Shown in pieces: positions 6,213-8,539 of a DNA stretch of 8,539 nt. Source of the DNA: DAOVRL01 sp964459805 (GTDB taxonomy: Bacteria; Planctomycetota; Phycisphaerae; Sedimentisphaerales; Anaerobacaceae); contig CAYWOD010000157.1 of the NCBI GenBank assembly GCA_964459805.1, positions 1-8,539 of the forward strand. The letters run 5' to 3'. The notes under the pieces are model-generated. The model had not been told where the DNA came from and did not search any database. It worked only from the letters and a program-made list of their open reading frames with translations. Every line of letters begins with the position of its first letter. Position 1 is the first letter of the stretch. The position numbers and the translations under genes were made by a program.

Positions 6213-6814
6213 AGTCCAGAAAGAAAAAAACAGAAGAGCAGAAAGACTCCAAAGCAATGCAGGTGGAACTCGAAGAGCTTCGCGAGACAGTAGAGAACCT
6301 TGAAAAGGAAAAGGACGATCTTCTCGATAAGCTGCAGCGGGTCAGCGCGGACTACGCGAACTTCCAAAAACGGGTTCCCAAGCAAATCGCCGACAGTGTC
6401 GGGTACCAGAAGGAAAGTGTAATAAAGTCGCTTCTGCCGACTCTGGATAATTTCGAGCATACGGTGGCGAGCGTGCACTCGGCCGAGGACGTCGATGTTC
6501 TCGTCGAGGGCATTCGGATCATCTACGACCAGATGCTCGATATCTTGAAATCGCACGAGGTCGAACAGATAAACGCGGTCGGCGAGAGCTTCGACCCTGC
6601 CCTGCATGAAGCGATGATGCAGAAAAGCGTGCCGGGACAAGAAGAGAACATCGTGCTGGAGGAGTTTCAGAAGGGCTACAAGCTCAACGGTCGCGTGATT
6701 CGGCCGAGCAAGGTGATTGTCAATAAGATAACATCCGAACAGCCGCAGCAGCAAGAGCAGACGACCGATGAATGCGAAACGGTAGATGAAGACGAGAGAA
6801 CCGACACTGAGTGA
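6209..6814 (+). CDS. grpE: Nucleotide exchange factor GrpE
   Basis: A 201-residue protein that releases ADP from DnaK. Residues 1-20 are charged and Lys/Glu-rich. Residues about 18-65 form the long coiled-coil dimer helix (VELEELRETVENLEKEKDDLLDKLQRVSADYANFQKR), with the family's ADYANFQKR signature at its end. LLPTLDNFEHTVAS and the beta-wing (EQINAVGESFDPALHEAMM ... GYKLNGRVIRPSKVIVNK) follow. The tail from about 175 on is Gln/Glu-rich and poorly conserved. The ATG lies in an ATGA overlap with the dnaJ stop, without a clear ribosome site, so translation is probably coupled to dnaJ. The order dnaJ-grpE differs from the common hrcA-grpE-dnaK-dnaJ layout. Confidence 0.97.
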   Translation: MKSRKKKTEEQKDSKAMQVELEELRETVENLEKEKDDLLDKLQRVSADYANFQKRVPKQIADSVGYQKESVIKSLLPTLDNFEHTVASVHSAEDVDVLVEGIRIIYDQMLDILKSHEVEQINAVGESFDPALHEAMMQKSVPGQEENIVLEEFQKGYKLNGRVIRPSKVIVNKITSEQPQQQEQTTDECETVDEDERTDTE

Positions 6815-6819
6815 CCGCT

Positions 6820-7146
6820 ATGCCGACCTACGAATATATCTGCCAGGGCTGTGGATGCGAGTTCGAGCGGTTCCAGAGCATAACGGCCAAGCCGGTGCGA
6901 AGTTGTCCGAAGTGCGGAAAGAGAAAAGTCAAACGGCTCATCGGCACCGGAGCGGGGGTAATCTTCAAGGGCTCGGGGTTCTACCAGACCGATTACAGGA
7001 GCGAGAGCTACAAAAAGGGCGCCGAAAGCGAGAAGAAAAGCCGCGAGAAACAGACCACCAAAAAAGAAACCAAGGCCGAAAGCAAAGAAGCCAAGCCCTC
7101 CAAAAAAAACAAATCCGAGTCAAAAAATACAAAGAAAACGGCTTGA
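6820..7146 (+). CDS. FmdB-family zinc-ribbon protein
   Basis: A 108-residue small protein with an N-terminal FmdB/CxxC_CxxC zinc ribbon. It starts with the typical MPTYEYIC and has metal ligands Cys8, Cys11, Cys29 and Cys32, followed by the conserved GVIFKGSGFYQTDYR segment. Residues from about 65 to the end are a Lys/Glu/Ser low-complexity tail. The family is named for a putative regulator of a formamidase operon; its real role is unknown. I choose ATG 6820, five bases after grpE, because it gives the family start. GTG at 6811 is in frame, overlaps the grpE stop as GTGA, and would add three residues. GAGTGA at 6809-6814 may serve as a weak ribosome site. It is the last gene of the + strand run, and its stop directly touches the stop of the convergent gene. 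Confidence 0.9.
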   Translation: MPTYEYICQGCGCEFERFQSITAKPVRSCPKCGKRKVKRLIGTGAGVIFKGSGFYQTDYRSESYKKGAESEKKSREKQTTKKETKAESKEAKPSKKNKSESKNTKKTA

Positions 7147-7986
7147 TTAGGCCGCTAACTGCTTGAGCTTTACTCCTGAGCTGAGCAGCTCAACTGCGAA
7201 CCCCACAAGGCAAAGTATCAAACCCACACCGAGGTGACTTCCCGCACGTACCAGAACGCTGACGACAAGAACCAAGCCCACGAGAATCAGGAAGATCTGC
7301 AGCATCGAAATCTTATAGAGAAAGTCCTTAGGCGTTATGAATATCGGCACTGCTGAGACCAGCCCTATTATCAGGACCGCCCAGCCGAGCGCGCCGACGT
7401 GATAACCGGCCTGGTAAGCCGAGAGCTGCCCGAAAATACCCGGCATCCCAGAGACGTTGGGCATCCTGATATACGCCCAAGGCAAAAAGAACCCAAGAAC
7501 CACCAACGCCACGCCGCAAAGCATCGCTATATCGAGCCGGGAGAATTTGTCCTGGCCCTGAAGTGCGGTTGAGCGGCCCATTGCGTCAAGGAGTTCGGCG
7601 CCTTCGTCGGCACCAATCTTGCCGTCATCAACCATCTGGAGGATTCTGTTTCTCTCGGCGGTGTTGACACGGGTCCCCTCGGCGCCAGTGGTAAGAAGCC
7701 AGCCAACGAATTGGGCGATGAGGATAATCGTACAAATCGCCGCAGGCAGAAGCACCACCGAGCCTGTCTTGGCGCGACTGCCCGCAAAGGCTCTTATGCC
7801 GATCATTGAAACGACCGTTGCCACCAATACGGAAACGCAAATCGCTGTGAGCCACGGCGTTTTAGCTGCTAATCTCAACAGCATTAGCATAGCAGCAAAA
7901 CAAACAAGCGTTATGAGGATGGCAAACAGCATCGATAGTACAGTATGCATCGATAGTGATAGTACAGTATGTTCCAGTCCAAACAT
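7147..7986 (-). CDS. Seven-helix membrane protein with a SHOCT-like cytoplasmic module
   Basis: A 279-residue protein I cannot assign to a named function. Hydrophobic segments lie at about residues 15-38, 45-65, 77-98, 152-172, 194-216, 226-247 and 249-269. Between the third and fourth is a soluble stretch. Its residues 109-138 (TAERNRILQMVDDGKIGADEGAELLDAM) look like the short SHOCT-like two-helix module found near DUF2089 and YvlB-type proteins. The start at 7986 is supported by AAGGAG (7993-7998) seven bases upstream. The next in-frame ATG (residue 13) lacks a ribosome site. That ribosome site overlaps the stop of the upstream DUF2089-like gene, so the two are co-translated. The N-terminal 20 codons contain an in-frame repeat. 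Its 3' end abuts the FmdB gene. Possible roles are stress sensing or partner to the regulator; both are guesses. Confidence 0.85.
   Translation of the reverse strand: MFGLEHTVLSLSMHTVLSMLFAILITLVCFAAMLMLLRLAAKTPWLTAICVSVLVATVVSMIGIRAFAGSRAKTGSVVLLPAAICTIILIAQFVGWLLTTGAEGTRVNTAERNRILQMVDDGKIGADEGAELLDAMGRSTALQGQDKFSRLDIAMLCGVALVVLGFFLPWAYIRMPNVSGMPGIFGQLSAYQAGYHVGALGWAVLIIGLVSAVPIFITPKDFLYKISMLQIFLILVGLVLVVSVLVRAGSHLGVGLILCLVGFAVELLSSGVKLKQLAA
7929..7971 (-). repeat. In-frame short tandem repeat in the membrane protein N-terminus
   Basis: GATAGTACAGTATG occurs at 7934-7947 and 7958-7971 (offset 24), and GCATCGATAGT at 7929-7939 and 7947-7957 (offset 18). On the coding strand this gives HTVLS twice, at residues 6-10 and 14-18. 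Both offsets are multiples of three, so the frame is kept. It looks like a recent slippage duplication next to the start codon. Confidence 0.8.
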
Positions 7987-7992
7987 TGTATT

Positions 7993-7998
7993 CTCCTT
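7993..7998 (-). promoter_or_regulatory. Ribosome binding site overlapping the upstream stop codon
   Basis: On the - strand AAGGAG lies seven bases before the ATG of the membrane protein. Its first two bases are the last two of the TAA stop (7999-7997) of the DUF2089-like gene. The ribosome finishing the first gene therefore covers the site, a layout that usually means translational coupling. Confidence 0.8.
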
Positions 7999-8383
7999 AT
8001 TTTCGGGTTTTTAGGATGAATGCAGCTTCTTTTACACTCATCTCGCCCTTTTCGATGGAGTCGAGGATTTCTTTTCTGGTGAGGGGCTTTTCTGCTGCGG
8101 CGGCGGTGGAGCTAAGGGCGTTGTTTATGCTGTCGAGCATTTTGTTGATGGTCGGGTATGAGATGCCAAGCTCCTTTTCGACCTGGCTGATGTTGCCGCG
8201 GTGGCGCAGGAAGACGGTGATAAACTTCTCATACTCGACGGGCAGAACGCCCAGGCCTGCCGTTGCAAACGAGCCGTTGATTTCGCTGCCGCAGCCGCTG
8301 CACTTTATCTGCGTCACTTGAATCGATTCGCCGCAAAGCGGACAGCCGGCAGGCAAACTCAGTTGTTTAATGCTTTTGGTCAT
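7997..8383 (-). CDS. DUF2089-like zinc-ribbon / helix-turn-helix protein
   Basis: A 128-residue protein resembling the DUF2089 family. The N-terminus is a zinc ribbon (Cys14-x2-Cys17 and Cys28-x2-Cys31). Residues about 47-90 form a helix-turn-helix region (FLRHRGNISQVEKELGISYPTINKMLDSI) that suggests DNA binding. The C-terminus (about 100-126, LTRKEILDSIEKGEMSVKEAAFIL) is a SHOCT-like two-helix module similar to the one in the next gene's product. A cytoplasmic transcription regulator is the likely role, but its targets are unknown; it may control its own operon. The ATG at 8383 has no strong ribosome site, and the predicted leader is only about 20 bases. No better start was found. Confidence 0.88.
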   Translation of the reverse strand: MTKSIKQLSLPAGCPLCGESIQVTQIKCSGCGSEINGSFATAGLGVLPVEYEKFITVFLRHRGNISQVEKELGISYPTINKMLDSINNALSSTAAAAEKPLTRKEILDSIEKGEMSVKEAAFILKTRK

Positions 8384-8393
8384 AGGTCGCTTA

Positions 8394-8432
8394 ATTCAAT
8401 CATATCGCTAATTCTACTCAATATATTCAATC
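8394..8432 (-). promoter_or_regulatory. Candidate operator: ATTCAATC direct repeats around the promoter
   Basis: The 8-mer ATTCAATC (+ strand) occurs at 8394-8401 and 8425-8432. The repeats are 31 bases apart, about three helical turns, so they lie on the same DNA face. One touches the -35 box and the other lies just beyond the predicted transcription start. They could be binding sites of the DUF2089-like protein; this is AT-rich DNA, so chance is possible. Confidence 0.3.
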
Positions 8433-8438
8433 TGTCAA
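8411..8438 (-). promoter_or_regulatory. Sigma70-type promoter of the DUF2089/membrane operon
   Basis: On the - strand there is a perfect -35 box TTGACA (8438-8433), a 16-base spacer, and a -10 box TAGAAT (8416-8411; five of six consensus bases). Transcription would start near 8404, about 20 bases before the ATG at 8383. An A/T-rich tract upstream of the -35 (8439-8475) could act as an UP element. Confidence 0.7.
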
Positions 8439-8539
8439 TTAACATCCTTCACTTTTTGCAAAAAAAACGAAAATAATTCGTATCGTCCCAAGATTTGTGG
8501 GGAAAATACTATCGGGTAAAAAAGCGTTTATCGCATTAG
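8439..8539. other. AT-rich intergenic end of the window
   Basis: No coding signal is seen on either strand. It contains TTTTTGCAAAAA (8454-8465), which runs into an A-tract, and several scattered TATCG words without regular spacing. It is probably the upstream region of the - strand operon; a neighbouring gene may begin beyond the window edge. Confidence 0.5.

Noticed and set aside
5912..6754. 280-codon antisense frame opposite dnaJ/grpE
   Set aside because: Spans two overlapping real genes and shows no family motifs or ribosome site.
7177..7192. Hairpin TGAGCT-GAGC-AGCTCA near the 3' end of the membrane gene
   Set aside because: Only 6 bp, within coding sequence and without a T-tract on either strand.

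Overview
The window comes from a bacterial chromosome of moderate-to-high GC content. It is mostly a protein-folding (heat-shock) gene cluster read on the + strand, followed by a short convergent operon on the - strand. Two groEL paralogues, a secreted GH29 fucosidase, an intervening-sequence-type four-helix-bundle gene, and spacer repeats of the 'cacgaag/cacaaag' type together suggest a Planctomycetota-like genome (Phycisphaerae or a relative). This is an inference from gene content and memory; no marker gene in the window settles it.

Layout. 1-561: 3' end of a first groEL with the classical Gly-Gly-Met tail. 631-2499: putative lipoprotein alpha-L-fucosidase (GH29) with a C-terminal beta-rich domain. 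2584-2874: groES. 2996-4624: a complete second groEL whose tail is charged instead of GGM. 4632-5067: a compact cassette in which a 117-residue four-helix-bundle (23S rRNA intervening-sequence protein family) gene is bracketed by 33-nt imperfect inverted repeats built of heptamers. 5070-6212: dnaJ. 6209-6814: grpE, with an ATGA overlap on dnaJ. 6820-7146: FmdB-type zinc-ribbon protein. On the - strand, 8383-7997 encodes a DUF2089-like zinc-ribbon/HTH protein and 7986-7147 a seven-helix membrane protein. They follow a good sigma70-type promoter at 8411-8438 and end with a stop codon directly abutting the stop of the FmdB gene.

How it works together. GroES and GroEL2 form a folding chamber. DnaJ and GrpE are the co-chaperone and nucleotide-exchange factor of DnaK, but neither dnaK nor hrcA is in the window and I see no CIRCE operator. 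The fucosidase is a metabolic gene lodged between chaperonin genes. The - strand pair looks like a regulator plus membrane partner, since both proteins carry the same short SHOCT-like helical module.

The most interesting points are the IVP cassette, which copies the architecture of rRNA intervening sequences but sits in a chaperone mRNA right up to the dnaJ start; the two groEL paralogues with different tails; and the two-gene DUF2089/membrane operon with a shared module. No stretch longer than 300 bases lacks a gene.
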